Shown here: positions 33,711 to 44,347 of the stretch, piece after piece
How the letters are laid out: every line of letters starts with the position of its first letter
Numbering within the stretch: position 1 is the first letter of the stretch
From: Pleurostoma richardsiae
Lineage: Eukaryota > Ascomycota > Sordariomycetes > Calosphaeriales > Pleurostomataceae
Length of the DNA: 64,000 bases
NCBI GenBank assembly: GCA_030052745.1
Contig: JANBVO010000012.1
Span: forward strand, 620,001 to 684,000
Direction of reading: 5' to 3'
Notes under the pieces: generated by a model
The model's input: the letters and a program-made list of their open reading frames with translations, nothing else
What the model was told of the DNA's origin: nothing
Database searches by the model: none
Made by a program: the position numbers and the translations under genes

Positions 33711-35755
33711 ATGAGTTCGAGGGTCTGTGATAACTGCATCTGGTAATCACACTTGCTGTGCCGTTTCTGTTTGCTCAAGCTGAGGACGTCTCCAGCAAGA
33801 AGGTAAAGTGTATGCCTTAGCGCCGGTACCCCGAGGTTTCCGTCGAACTACCGATCTGACCAACAGTCACAGGCGATCGGGGGCGACCTACCTGCTCGCG
33901 CTGCTTAACACGGGGGGAAACTTGCACTTACACGTCAATACGACGCAAACCCGGTCCCCAGCGTGGCTCGCAGCACGCCGAGCTCTTGCCGAATTCACAA
34001 AGGTCCTCTGGTAATTGGCCCTCTCCTCGTGACTCCCTCAGAAGTCCAGCGGACATTCGCCGACAATACTTGAGTTCCACGTGCTGATATGTCTTCCAAA
34101 CCGCGATCGAGGCCGTCGCCGACCCCGTGTCACGCTTGGGGCCGCAAACGATGGACCGTCCCCGGCAGAATCCAGCGCCACGTCCGGAAGATCCGTGTCG
34201 CAAGAGCCAGCCCTCGAGCCTTCCATAGAGACGAGAGGCGGCAGCCCTCAATTGCGGGCCCAATTGCATGTTTCCCAGCAGCAGGAGGAATACCTGTATG
34301 TGTCATCTGCTTTAGTCGCTCAGAGCTCCCCACTGACAATTCCGTGATACCCGCAGCATTGAGAAGTTCTTCGATATTGTTCAGGATGCGAACCCTATCC
34401 TATCCAGAGAGCGATTTCTCTACCGATATAGGAACTCACTATGCTGCCAAGACCTAGTCTCGACTATAGTCACAATTACAGCGAAACTCACGGGATTCAG
34501 CACTTCTACAGATGGGTCCGGTATAGATGCCCGCATCGACTTCTTGCTGAGTTCGAGCCTACTTGAGCAGGACATGATAGGCGATTCCCCCTCGCTCGAT
34601 CAATATCGCAAGGCCTGCCTGCTGGCGTTCTATGAGTTCCATCAGTTCCCGGGTCACCAATCCTGGATGCGTATAGGCAGATTGACGCGCATGGCTTATC
34701 GCATAGGGCTTGACCGCCTCGAAAACCTTCGCAAGCTTTATCGCGAGTGGAGTGTCATCAGCAAAGAAGATATCCAAGAATGGCGGTCGGTGTGGTGGTG
34801 CATCTACCGCCTCGACACATACTCCAATATCTCATCAGGCACACCATTTCTGATTGAGAGCGACCTCATCAACACCTCTCTGGTAATGGCCCACTCGAGC
34901 CCGTCGCCAGGTGGTACAGAGGCGCCTCAAGAGCTATATTTACCATCTGAATCAGAGGGCTTGTGGAAGCTCCTTTCTGCACTTACTTCGGATCCAGAGA
35001 CGATGATTATGAATATCCATAACCTTACTGTTGCAGCTACGCGCGAGGCTGGATCAGTCACACGATCACATCTATTGCGGCCGCAGGAGGACACAATTAA
35101 GCGACTTGGTGACGTCGGTCGACATCTTTCTGCGCTTCGTCTAGCCCTTCCACATGGCTGGCTCAACCCCAAACGCAACGCATTCTCTTACGAATCCCAA
35201 GCTGATCATCATGCGCGATTGCTCACCATCCTTCATCTCCTGATGGCGCAACTACTCCTCTCGATCTCTGATTGTGATCGGAAACAGTACGATGAATGGC
35301 TGATGAGCTGGCAGCGCGTACTCGAGATTTGCCAGGACATTGCCTCAATTGCAGAGCAGTGGAATAGCTCTTTCTGCCTTAAGGTGGACCCGGGGATCTG
35401 CTTCATCATTTTCACTGCACTCATTTTCCTCGATGTCCACCAGAAGTCTCCCGAGCTACCCGCCAACCAGCAAGCCAACATCATCCATGACAAGACCGTC
35501 CTTCGTCTGCAGCTTGAACAGTTCGCGAGGATCTGGACCCTACCAAAACTTCTCACCCGTAAGTAGCTTGCCCAAAGACGGCCGCTGTGTAGCTGATTCA
35601 ATGCTCTAGTGTCCTTCGAAACGTTTAGTGAATCGGTCTCTGGCCCGCTCTCTTATCGTCAAGTTTCGATAATGCTGTCGCGCTTTGAGGCCCCTCTCCA
35701 CCCAAGATGGTTGCAATTCCTCTCATCCGCCCGAGTAGAACTGGAGTCTTGTTGA
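33711..35755 (+). CDS. Zn2Cys6 transcription factor with fungal MHR domain
   Basis: Nuclear DNA-binding regulator. Six exons proposed: 33711-33742, 33796-33809 (14 nt), 33873-34010, 34112-34295, 34357-35558, 35610-35755; 571 residues. The first three exons assemble a textbook zinc cluster, C6-x2-C9-x6-C16-x6-C23-x2-C26-x6-C33, followed by a basic linker (SIRRKPGPQRG). That fit is the main support for the microexon. The fungal-specific middle homology region begins near EKFFDIVQDANPIL and includes LAFYEFHQFPGHQSWMRIG and EWRSVWWCIYRLDTY. The last junction gives LLTLSFETF. The exon 3/4 junction (34011-34111) is the least certain. It sits divergent to the FAH-family gene and is probably the regulator of the adjacent catabolic genes. 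Confidence 0.82.
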
Positions 35756-36045
35756 TTGATCTAAAGTGTCGGTCTGAGCCAACTTATCGCAATTCATCGC
35801 CATAGATCAGCAGACTGAATGTATGATTCGGCAAGATGGCTGAAAATATCCCCTTGACTTGATGAGAACGACCTGCGTGTGATACTTTTTCAAAGCTCTA
35901 TGGTACAAAGTGTATTTGAACCGATTAATCGCGGCCCACCTCCAACCTTTCACTCCTTATGAGAGCCGTTCAGCAAACCAAGTCTGAATTTACGGAAGAG
36001 AAACCAGTTCTTCGCCGCATAGGGGTCAGTTGATTGAGCTTTGTG

Positions 36046-36906
36046 TTACTGTTTGGAAACACGTACCAAGATCGGTAAAGGTAGTAAAGCGGTAAGATAT
36101 CGAAGAGACCCAGCTAATGTGCCTTCCCATATCTCGGGACTGGTTCGTTGCCGCATCAACTTGTCAACTACTGATTTGGCATAAACGTCTGCCGGCATGC
36201 CTTTGGCATTGCCATTGGTCTTGATATTCTCAATTGCGCTCTTGATAGGAATGTAGAGCGACCCTTCTGGAGCGTAGAGCCCGTGGTGAAGGATGTTGCT
36301 GCAGACAAACCCTGTGACAACCTCGATGACCTCTACGCCGAGGGGTTTCAATTCCTAGAAATATACTCAGACAATGCCTCTCCCGGTAACGAGGTAAATC
36401 CTTACCAGTCGCAGGGTATTGGTATACTGGCTGAGAGCAGCCTTGGAGGCGTTGTAGGCACATTGCCATACAACTGGTACAGCTCGCGTGACACTGCCAA
36501 TCTGCACTATCCGCCCACGAGGCGACTGGCGAAGGAGTGGCACAAGTACCTGGCACAGACGCATGACAGCAAACACATTGACTTGAAACAGCTGCATCGC
36601 CTGTTCCACCACCAAGTCCATTGCTGTTGCTGCGTAGTGTGTTCCAGCATTGTTGACCAGGAAGTCAAGGCGACCACCAGTCCGCTGGACAATAGCGTCC
36701 CTCAACTGATCGATGCTCTGCAGGTCACCAAGCTCGAGCTCGAAGGCTTCGATGTTTTCGTAAGTACTGACCAGGTCATTGAGAGACTCAATGCGTCGCG
36801 CTGTAGCGAGGACGGTTACCCCTCTAGCTGCGAAAGCCAGCGCCAGTTGCCTGCCGATGCCACTGCTGCAGCCGGTAATGAGTGCGAAGGGGTTTTGTTG
36901 CGCCAT
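36046..36906 (-). CDS. Short-chain dehydrogenase/reductase
   Basis: Classical SDR, NAD(P)H-dependent oxidoreductase, similar in layout to 1-acyl-dihydroxyacetone-phosphate reductase-like fungal enzymes. Exons 36906-36406 and 36354-36046 are separated by a 51-nt intron; 269 residues. The cofactor loop is TGCSSGIG, the structural motif NNAGTHYAA, the active-site Ser lies in IGSVTR and the pair is YNASK. The junction gives NTLRLELKPLGVEV, as in relatives. The basic residues ARR after the second strand favour NADP. It shares a 571-nt divergent promoter with the dioxygenase gene and may process an aldehyde or ketone intermediate of the proposed pathway; the substrate is inferred only from context. 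Confidence 0.92.
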
Positions 36907-37477
36907 CTTGATGGATTGATAGGCAACTCAGAACTGTCGCGTGTCGTTGCTACATCACTTCTTCATATTTCAGGAAGTTGTTTGCCATAAATGCGTGGAT
37001 GGGTGGGCGTAAGGCTTGACTTCGACCAGATGCCGAGGCAAACTTGGGCGACGATCGAGGTCGGTCGGGACTGACAACATTGCTGCCGGTTGTCTTGAAG
37101 TGCAAGTGCCCGTGATTTTCACTACCCATCTGTAGTTCCTGTCATATGCATGCTTGGAAGGATCTGAGAGCATGCTAGCGAGGGTGGGAATAGCGATAGA
37201 TCCTCCGAGGATTGAGGCATGTAAGAAATACTCCGGAATAGGTCAGTCCGAGCTCATTAACTCCCCCCTCCTCGGCACTAGGAAGTGATGAACATATCTT
37301 ATCTGCGTTGCTGAAAAGCTTAGTTCAACGCTCTTGTTTGTGCATTTCCTCCCTCTCTTCAATCATAACGCACGTCTCGATAGTTGCAGGACTCTGTGCA
37401 TCTTTGAGATGTCGTTGGTATTCAAGCTGCTTTTCACTGTTCTCTCAAGACTGCCAAGATTCCTCTGCGAGCTCATC
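36907..37477. promoter_or_regulatory. Divergent promoter, SDR and dioxygenase
   Basis: 571 nt between two start codons. A CGG-N11-CCG inverted repeat lies at 37234-37250 (spacer 37237-37247), a different spacing from the N7 sites in the other cluster promoters. Confidence 0.35.
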
Positions 37478-38568
37478 ATGCCTGACATGCTAATTCCTCC
37501 CATCAAAAACAATCCTACCAAGATCCAGCTGGATCGACTGGCTCATGTCTACTTTGAACATCCTGACCTGAAGACATTTGAGAAGTTCGCGAAGGACTTT
37601 GGGTTCGTTGAGGCCAAGAGAACCACAGATCGTATCTATTATCGCGGGTACGGCAAGGATCCATTCCTCTATGTTGCGTCGAAGAGCAAAGATGGCAAGC
37701 CACGATTCTGTGGCCCGGCGTTCGTTGCAAGATCAGCAGAGGAATTTGAGAAAGCGACCGCGCTTCCTGGAGCTTCCAGCGGCAGCCTAGAAGACGCTCC
37801 TGGTGGAGGCCAGATCGTCACTTTCAATCGACCGGATAACACTGTCTTCCACGTCATCTATGGCCAAAGAGAGCGTCCCCTCGAGTCGCATGAGCCAACT
37901 GCTACACACGAGCAGCAAGGACCATACAACACAGCATTCGAGAAGCCCAGGCTAGGTTCGTACGACCCGGTTCAGGGCTTGTGCTCCGTTCACTTCTAAC
38001 GCCGCATATAGGCAGGTTTCAACGCTACCACCCAGGGCCAGCTCTCGTCCACAAGATAGGACATTTTGGCTATGTCGTCCCAAATTTTGACACCGAGCTC
38101 AAATGGTACACCGAAAACTTCAACTTTGTTCCGTCCGATGTCCTCTACCACTGGGACTTCTCCAACTTGGACGTGCTGACGTTTATGCACCTGGACCTTG
38201 GCAAGGAGTACTCTGACCACCACGTCTTCTTCATGCAACGGGCGGAGCCGCACGTCAAGAAGATCTTCCTTCACCACACGTCCTACGAGGTTGCCGACTT
38301 CGACACTCAGCTGATCGGCCACAATTGGTTGGCGAAGCAGGGCTGGAAAAGCGTCTGGGGGGTCGGTCGTCATGTTTTGGGGAGCCAGATATTCGACTAC
38401 TGGGCCGATCCAAGCGGTTTCAAGATTGAGCATTATGCAGATGGGGACCTTGTAAACGAAGACACACATACGCAAAGAGACGTGGTGGGTCCGTTCTCGG
38501 TATGGGGACCGGAGGTCCCGAAAGACTTCGGAGAAAAGGGAGCGTGGAGGATGGACATGAAACTGTAG
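37478..38568 (+). CDS. Extradiol-type (vicinal oxygen chelate) dioxygenase
   Basis: Glyoxalase/bleomycin-resistance/extradiol dioxygenase superfamily; expected to open a catechol- or hydroxyquinol-type ring next to the diol using Fe(II) or Mn(II). Exons 37478-37955 and 38012-38568 give 344 residues with two VOC modules: an N-terminal one starting LDRLAHVYFEHPDL and a catalytic one starting VHKIGHFGYVVPNF. Likely metal ligands are His177, His247 or 248 in LHHTSYEV, and Glu299 in FKIEHYADGD, the spacing expected of 2-His-1-Glu extradiol enzymes. The frame is open upstream to 37334, but MPDMLIPPIKNNP is the better start. The neighbouring FAD hydroxylase and FAH-family hydrolase support ring cleavage rather than glyoxalase activity. 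Confidence 0.88.
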
Positions 38569-39344
38569 GTTTCTGTCACCATGGCGAACGCAGTCCTTTT
38601 AGTTGACGTGGTAGTAATCTTGAGCTTTCTTGCCCATGGTGGCGCGCTCACGAGAATCTGTACATGCGTGTCTTGATGTGAGGAGACGAGACGAGCCGCC
38701 AGTCCAACACGGATTCGATGAGTCTAGAGGCTCGTCCAAGAAGCAGTTTCTCTTAGCAAAGACATGCGTCCACTTGGTCTGAATAGCAAGTCCAAGGATG
38801 ACCTGAGTGACCTCTAGCTTTGTTCCTGAGAACGTGGCTCATCAACATCTGGCCCAACGTTACGTACGCAAAATCCTCGGCTTCGTTGGGATCCCAATCG
38901 ACCGAGGGACAGGAGTGGTGACATGATGAGAGGCAAGCCGCGACACGACGCAGGCTGTCCCAGTCTGTGGAAAGCCCCGGATCCGCTCCGCATGTCCGGC
39001 GGAACAATCCCGTTCAAAACCAACATTACCGTTCGGGCTAACTCTACGACCATGTACCCCGGACGGTAAATGCAAGATCGACGCTAAGAAATTAGACGAG
39101 GTGAAGCCCCAAGATAGCGTCGGCGCAACGTCCTCGGAGCATCCTTCAGTGGGGCTTTGAGCCGCTGTCTCTAACATGCCGCTTAAGTCATATACATCCT
39201 CGGTCTGGCCAGGCATGCCAGGATACATGGTCCGTGTCTGTATGGGACACCTGGGACAAGTGCTGTGCAGGGTATAATAGGGTTTCCCGTTCCTCCAGAT
39301 CTCTGATACTATGGATAGACAGTATGTTTACAGGTCACTACATC
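38569..39344. promoter_or_regulatory. Upstream region of the FAD monooxygenase
   Basis: 776 nt without a gene. CGG-N7-CCG lies at 39000-39012 (spacer AACAATC), about 333 nt before the monooxygenase ATG. Confidence 0.4.
39000..39012. promoter_or_regulatory. CGG-N7-CCG inverted repeat (site 2)
   Basis: Same half sites and spacing as site 1, in the promoter of the FAD monooxygenase gene. Confidence 0.4.
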
Positions 39345-40739
39345 ATGAACATCAACCAGGACAGCAGCGCCTTTAAGGTCATTGTAGTCGGCGGAGGTCC
39401 AACAGGACTGACGGCCGCGCACGCTCTTCACCTCGCCGGCATCGACTTCGTCGTCCTCGAGCGCAGACTTAGCATTATTGAAGATAAGGGCGCCAGTCTC
39501 GTGGTCTACCCTCACACTTTGAGGGTCATGCATCAGTTTGGTCTTTTGGAGGCACTGCAGGCTGTTGGCAGCGAAATTCATCATCATCTATCTTTTACCA
39601 CCGATGGACATGTGTTCAAGGAAGGTACAAGATACGAGCGAATGCGGGAGAAGTAAGTTCAGATGGCACAAATGTCGTTCGGGCTGCCCGGCTGATTCTT
39701 GACGATCAGCCACGGCTGTGGACCAGTAGTGTTCCATCGCGCCGAGCTGATTGAGATCATGTACAACGGCCTCCCAGCTGCTGCGAAGGAGAAGGTTTTG
39801 GTCAACAAGGGGGTAGTCAACATCGAATCCGGCGAGACTGGTGCCACAGTCACATGTACTGATGGCAGTGTCTATCATGGAACCATCGTCATGGGTGCGG
39901 ATGGCGTCCACAGCAAAACCCGACGCTTGATGCGCAAGACTGCCCTTAGGGAGGATCCAAAACGGAACTGGGACCCTGAAGAGCCGTTCTTATCAACGTA
40001 TCAGCTCCTTTTCGGAGCTTTCCCCACGCCTTCGGAGGCAGGTCTAGGATATGACACCCAGTCGCAGGGCAAGGCCATCATGTATCTCAGCGGTTCTAAG
40101 CGGTCTTGGTTTTTCCTATATAAGAGGTTACAAAAACCCATCCACGAGCGCATCGATTACACCGACCAGGACGTTCAAGCTCTTGCCAAGGAGTTTGCCG
40201 AGTTTCCTCTGACGCGAAGTGTGAAGGTCAAGGATGTCTGGCCACACATGCTGGGAGCGGGCATGACTGACCTCCAGGAGGGAATCGTGCAGCACTGGAG
40301 CTTAGGTCGAATAGTGCTTGTTGGCGATGCGTGCCACAAGTTGACGACGCATCTAGGCCTGGGATTCAATAACGGAGTACAAGACGTTGTGGTCTTGTGT
40401 AACAGTCTTCGAGAAACCGTCGTTGCGGCACCTCACGGAAACCCAGATGCCTCTACTCTCACGCGGGTATTTGAACAGTACGAGGCATTCCGAAAGGGCC
40501 CAGCCAGCTCGCTGATGGCTGATTTCGCACACTCGAGTCTGGAGACACGAATGCATGCTTGGGCAGACAAGCTCTGCTATTTCCTTTCTCGGTATCTGAT
40601 TGTCCCGAAATTCGTGGAGAACATCGTTGTGAGCTCTATCATCTCACCTGAGGTCCGGAAGGGACAAATATTAGATTATGTCCCAAAGGAAGAACCGATG
40701 AAGGGGAAGCTCGGGTGGCTACATCCAATAAGGACGTAG
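39345..40739 (+). CDS. FAD-dependent aromatic monooxygenase
   Basis: Class A flavoprotein hydroxylase, NAD(P)H-dependent, of the salicylate-hydroxylase / PaxM-like group. Exons 39345-39652 and 39710-40739 are separated by a 57-nt intron; 445 residues. The N-terminal Rossmann motif is VVGGGPTG (14-21), followed by VVLERR. The DG motif is GADGVHSKTRR and the GD motif is VLVGDACHK (near 306-314), with GLGFNNGVQD after it. In the GD motif the usual Pro/Gly-rich stretch reads TTHLGLG. The ATG at 39345 is preferred to 39234 or 39324 because MNINQDSSAFKVIVVGGG matches family starts. In the proposed pathway it would hydroxylate a phenol before ring cleavage; a role in secondary-metabolite epoxidation is the main alternative. 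Confidence 0.92.
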
Positions 40740-41363
40740 TTCACTGGCACCATAGGCATAGCGATGTTAACTGAAGTTTTGGAAAGAATAAGGGTAAAAG
40801 GTTGGAAAAGCACTATTGAGTGCGTAACTGGTCAATCTGAACACCCCCTGATTCGATCCTGTCTGCCCCAGGAACACCCTCATCTGATGTTGCCATTTGC
40901 CGTGGTAGAGGCCTTACTTCTCTCCACCTGTTCTCCACAAGCTCGCTACAATCTCTAGCTAGGGCGCAGATGTACAGTCAGGAGCTCCCCGTTCTTCCTG
41001 TCACCTTCAATGCATCGTCCTTTAGTCCATCCCGGGCCATTAGTGCTTGAGCTGAATCATATTCTGGCCAGGTGACTATTGCTTCTGAGAGACCACCGTC
41101 GCCCGATTTCTCATTTGATGGCACTTGCTTATGTTTAATACTAGTAGTGCCTGGATCAAGTCAAGCTGTGCGGCGAATTTCTTTCAGAATTGCCCCGGCG
41201 CTAGGCGGGAACACTCCGAAGGTTGATGTAACCCTGTCCCACGCTGTGATTAAGTACCTAATCACTAGCTACACTTCAGTTATATCTCTACTTTCTGTTT
41301 CCAGGTAGCCTTCTTTGTACAATTAAACCCAACTCTATTTGCAAAATCGTCACGACCATAAAG
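40740..41363. promoter_or_regulatory. Upstream region of the NmrA-like gene
   Basis: 624 nt without a gene. CGG-N7-CCG at 41206-41218 (spacer GAACACT) lies about 146 nt before the ATG. Confidence 0.4.
41206..41218. promoter_or_regulatory. CGG-N7-CCG inverted repeat (site 3)
   Basis: Third copy of the motif, in the promoter of the NAD(P)-binding gene; CCG is followed by AAG as at site 1. Confidence 0.4.
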
Positions 41364-42190
41364 ATGCGAGTACTGATTTTGGGAGCGACTGGAAAGTTGG
41401 GCTCGAGGACTGCTGCAGCCCTAATCGCTCGTAGACACACCACAGTCGCCTTTGTCCGCACTCCATCCAAGCTTCCGCCACTACTTCTGGAGGCGCTTGC
41501 AGGAGTTAGAAGTGGCGATGCCAGGTCCGCTTCCGACATCAAGAAAGCCATCGTCGACCATGGATGCGATGCTGTTGTGAACACGGCCGGGTACGCCGCA
41601 ATGGCGCCTTGGGGGAAGAGTGACCTACCCGCCATCGTCGATGCCGTGATTGCTGCTGCTGTTGACGTTGGTTCAGAGCGAGGACATCCGCCGCGGGTGT
41701 GGTTCCTTGGTGGCCAGGGGATCATGGACTTGCCAGGGCAGAAGCATATGATTGTGGATTAGTGAGTCTTTACCGAAACTCTACCGATCGTAGAGCGGAA
41801 ATCCTGGGGCATGCTGACTCTTAGACTACCATCAGCATGCACCTCTTCCCAGAACACCGCATAACTTGGGCAAAGCTCAACGCCCTTCCTCGATCGAAAC
41901 TTATTTGGTCAATTCTGTGCCCCGGAGTGATGCAGCCCCGGAGTAAAACGACATATCCATTTGATACATCTGCTTCGGAAGAGAATCTCCTTGCTGCTGC
42001 AGGTATTGCTCCGGAGTGGTCTGCCGCGTTTCTCTGTACGCCTCTTGTGGGTGGATACTTGAACATCATGGCCCAGGCCGCAGCCTACGGCACCACGTTG
42101 GAGGACAATGCGGACTTTATTGCAAAGGATCTTGAACAGGGAGAAGACAGTGCCTGGATATTTCAGAAGGTCGGCGTCAAGGAAAAGTGA
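41364..42190 (+). CDS. NmrA-like NAD(P)-binding protein
   Basis: Atypical SDR/NmrA-like Rossmann protein; members act as reductases or as redox-sensing regulators. Exons 41364-41761 and 41836-42190 (74-nt intron) give 250 residues. The dinucleotide loop GATGKLGSR is at residues 7-15, and the second strand ends VAFVRTPSKL, an Arg favouring NADP. DAVVNTAGYAA marks the fourth strand. The junction GTG GAT TAC ATG gives VDYMHLFPEHRITW, a good fit. It is the last gene of the proposed catabolic block and could be an enzyme or a regulator of the block; I cannot decide. Confidence 0.85.
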
Positions 42191-42698
42191 TTAAGCACGA
42201 ACATAAGCCGACGATCTTTGTGATCATAGGCTTTAGATAGCCATGCAGCCACACTGTCTTTAATGGGTACAATTGGGGCTATCATAAATGTATTGCATTA
42301 CGTCTCTGTTTTGACAGAATAAAAGAAGTGTTGTGTTCGATTGGGGTGCTTTGCTCGTGGATTGATTGACTTGTACGCAAGGACCTTTCATACGCAGCAC
42401 TCCTACAGCCACTAGACTCGGCGCATCTCACGGTGCGACATGACTTGTCACTGCGTCTGATCGCCCTTCTTGCTGTGACGTGGAGGGAGCTGCCTAAAAG
42501 CAGTCCATCATATCTTGCCGCAACCCATCCCTCCGCTTCTTACTATTACCGAGGTTCAGATGACTGTTCACATGTTCCCTGGCCCCTTTAAGGGGATCTT
42601 GGGAAGCTTCCTCTAGACGAGGCCGAATTCTTAAGAACCATAAAACCTCTTCCTGACGCAGACCGACCGTAAGCCCTGAGATCCCTACCTTGTGACTA
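42191..42698. other. Intergenic, AT-rich
   Basis: 508 nt without a recognised gene. It marks the transition from the metabolic block to the ankyrin remnants. Confidence 0.4.
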
Positions 42699-43380
42699 TC
42701 AGCAATCATGGCTTCGTTTATGTGAGAGGTTCAAGTCCGTTGACGGGACTCTCCACCGTCCAGCTTCGGGCTTGAGAGTTTGCTCAAACGCCCGATGAAG
42801 GAGTGTTCGCCCGCTTTTATCTTTTTTATTGACATCAAATTGGAGACGTGAATGCCAGAGGCGAAAGACGTCGCCTCTTAAAATATATTTGGTGATATAA
42901 TTGCATAGAGTCTCCCAATGCTCGTTACTCTCAATATCGAGGCTACCTCCATGATCTGTCAACGCTTCCATAATAATATTTCCATAGCCAACTTTCGTAG
43001 CCAGTAGAAATGGAGTCCGCCCATCGCGGTCTGGTGCATTTACGTCAATATTGGCCTTCTCGAGGAGCAGTCGAACGGTTGCCTCCGAACCGAAAGCCAC
43101 AGCTCTGTAGAGGAGTTAATTAGGAAGGCAGCCTTCAGGGAGGAGAAGTTGAACGGCATCAGCATGGCCAGCACTTACAGCCGCCATAAGAGGCGTAGTT
43201 CTCGACTTGTCCGGCTGCTCAGCATCAATGTCAGGTGTGCTGAGCAGATTCTTTAGCGCTTCAACATTCCCTTCGGTAGCGGTGTGCCATAGAACATTCC
43301 GACCTGATTGATCTTTGTGTGTTAACAGAGCCGAAGGGAGGAGGAGCTTAAAAGCTCCAGCGTGATGGAAATGATAGCCA
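42699..43380 (-). pseudogene. Ankyrin-repeat gene remnant
   Basis: Ankyrin-type helices appear in at least two frames on the minus strand. The 5' part (about 43380-43120) reads FHHAGAFKLLL, HKDQSGRNVLWHTATEGN, DKSRTTPLMAAVSAGHADAVQLLL (given as separate repeat pieces). The 3' part (43100-42699) starts FGSEATVRLLLEKANIDVNA and includes DRDGRTPFLLAT and DKSGRTLLHRAFEQ. No start codon, no effector or NACHT domain and no clean splice link between the parts were found, so this is a truncated end of an ankyrin or NLR gene. GTAAGT and CTACAG near the break look like splice sites, but the phases do not match. Confidence 0.65.
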
Positions 43381-43462
43381 CCATTAAAGCTGTAATCAGC
43401 ATCTTTGGCTCCTCACTCGCGGTTCCCCACGCGCTACGTTCGACTACAAAGCGGTCCAGGAT

Positions 43463-44347
43463 ATGTTCCGAACTGCAGCCCGGGAGAGGTGGATCGCACC
43501 GGTAAACTACAGCATTGTACGTCAACGGATATCAGACATCTCTAAGGGCAAGCGACCCGGTTCAGATCTTGTCATCTTGGACGACGAGTTCTCAATCGCC
43601 TCCAAACAACTTTGGGAGTTCTCTCTCATCGAACGAGTGTCAGGGAAAGTTTTGATCAATACCACTATCGCTCATGAGCATGGACTCAACCACGCGGTAT
43701 TAGGGTCCCGTTGCGTCAAAATGATCAGCGAGATGCATGCCAAGGCTGTATTCTCCTCAAAACGCAAGAAAATCGATCGCATGACCGTACACCAGGTTGC
43801 AGCGAAGTTGAAGGAGGCGGGTATCGGCCCTGAGACTATCGTCCTGGTGTGGGCTGTGAACAATGTCGACTTGAAGATTCTAAGACAGTTTTTGGAATCG
43901 GCGGGATACTATGATATCTTGCCACTTGACAAGAACTGCATCCCATTGATTCATGTTCTCCGTCCGAATCTGCCCAAAATCAAACAGAAGGCTTTCCCCC
44001 TGAGGCTCGAGATCTTATTCCCAACCATGTTCCCTGTACATCCGCTGGTTGGGCTCAATCATGAGGCGCTTGTCGACTGTCAACAGACGCGACTGGTCTG
44101 TATGGGGTTTAACGAACTTTCTCGGCTAGTCGAAGAGCGAGGGACGGAATGGCAGCCGGAGACTGTCGCGAGATCCTCGCAGACGACTATCCTCGATTTC
44201 CTGAAGAAGAGAGATCGTGACGGGAAAGGTAGGGGTTATATTCTATTGTCCGTTGAGCTGGCGCTACTAACAAAATGAATAGATGGTTCTAAATATATGT
44301 CGGTTGGAAAGGAAGGTGCGAAGGCGAAACGAGCACGAGGGTCTTGA
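43463..44347 (+). CDS. DEDDh exonuclease-fold protein
   Basis: Similar to the RNase T/DnaQ-like 3'-5' exonuclease fold. Exons 43463-44228 and 44283-44347 give 276 residues; the intron has a perfect CTACTAAC branch site. Candidate catalytic residues are D40-x-E42 in VILDDEF, D136 in NNVDLKIL, and H200 with D205 in NHEALVDCQQT, an intact DEDDh set. The short second exon supplies a basic tail (GAKAKRARGS) that could be a nuclear signal. The frame is open for some distance upstream of the first ATG, so the N-terminus may be longer or truncated. It begins 83 nt from the ankyrin remnant on the other strand. The substrate is unknown; I know such genes as hypothetical proteins in many fungi. Confidence 0.7.

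Noticed and set aside
37308-37477. N-terminal extension of the dioxygenase from upstream ATGs
   Set aside because: Family members begin close to the MPDMLIPP start and the extension is a hydrophobic stretch without similarity.
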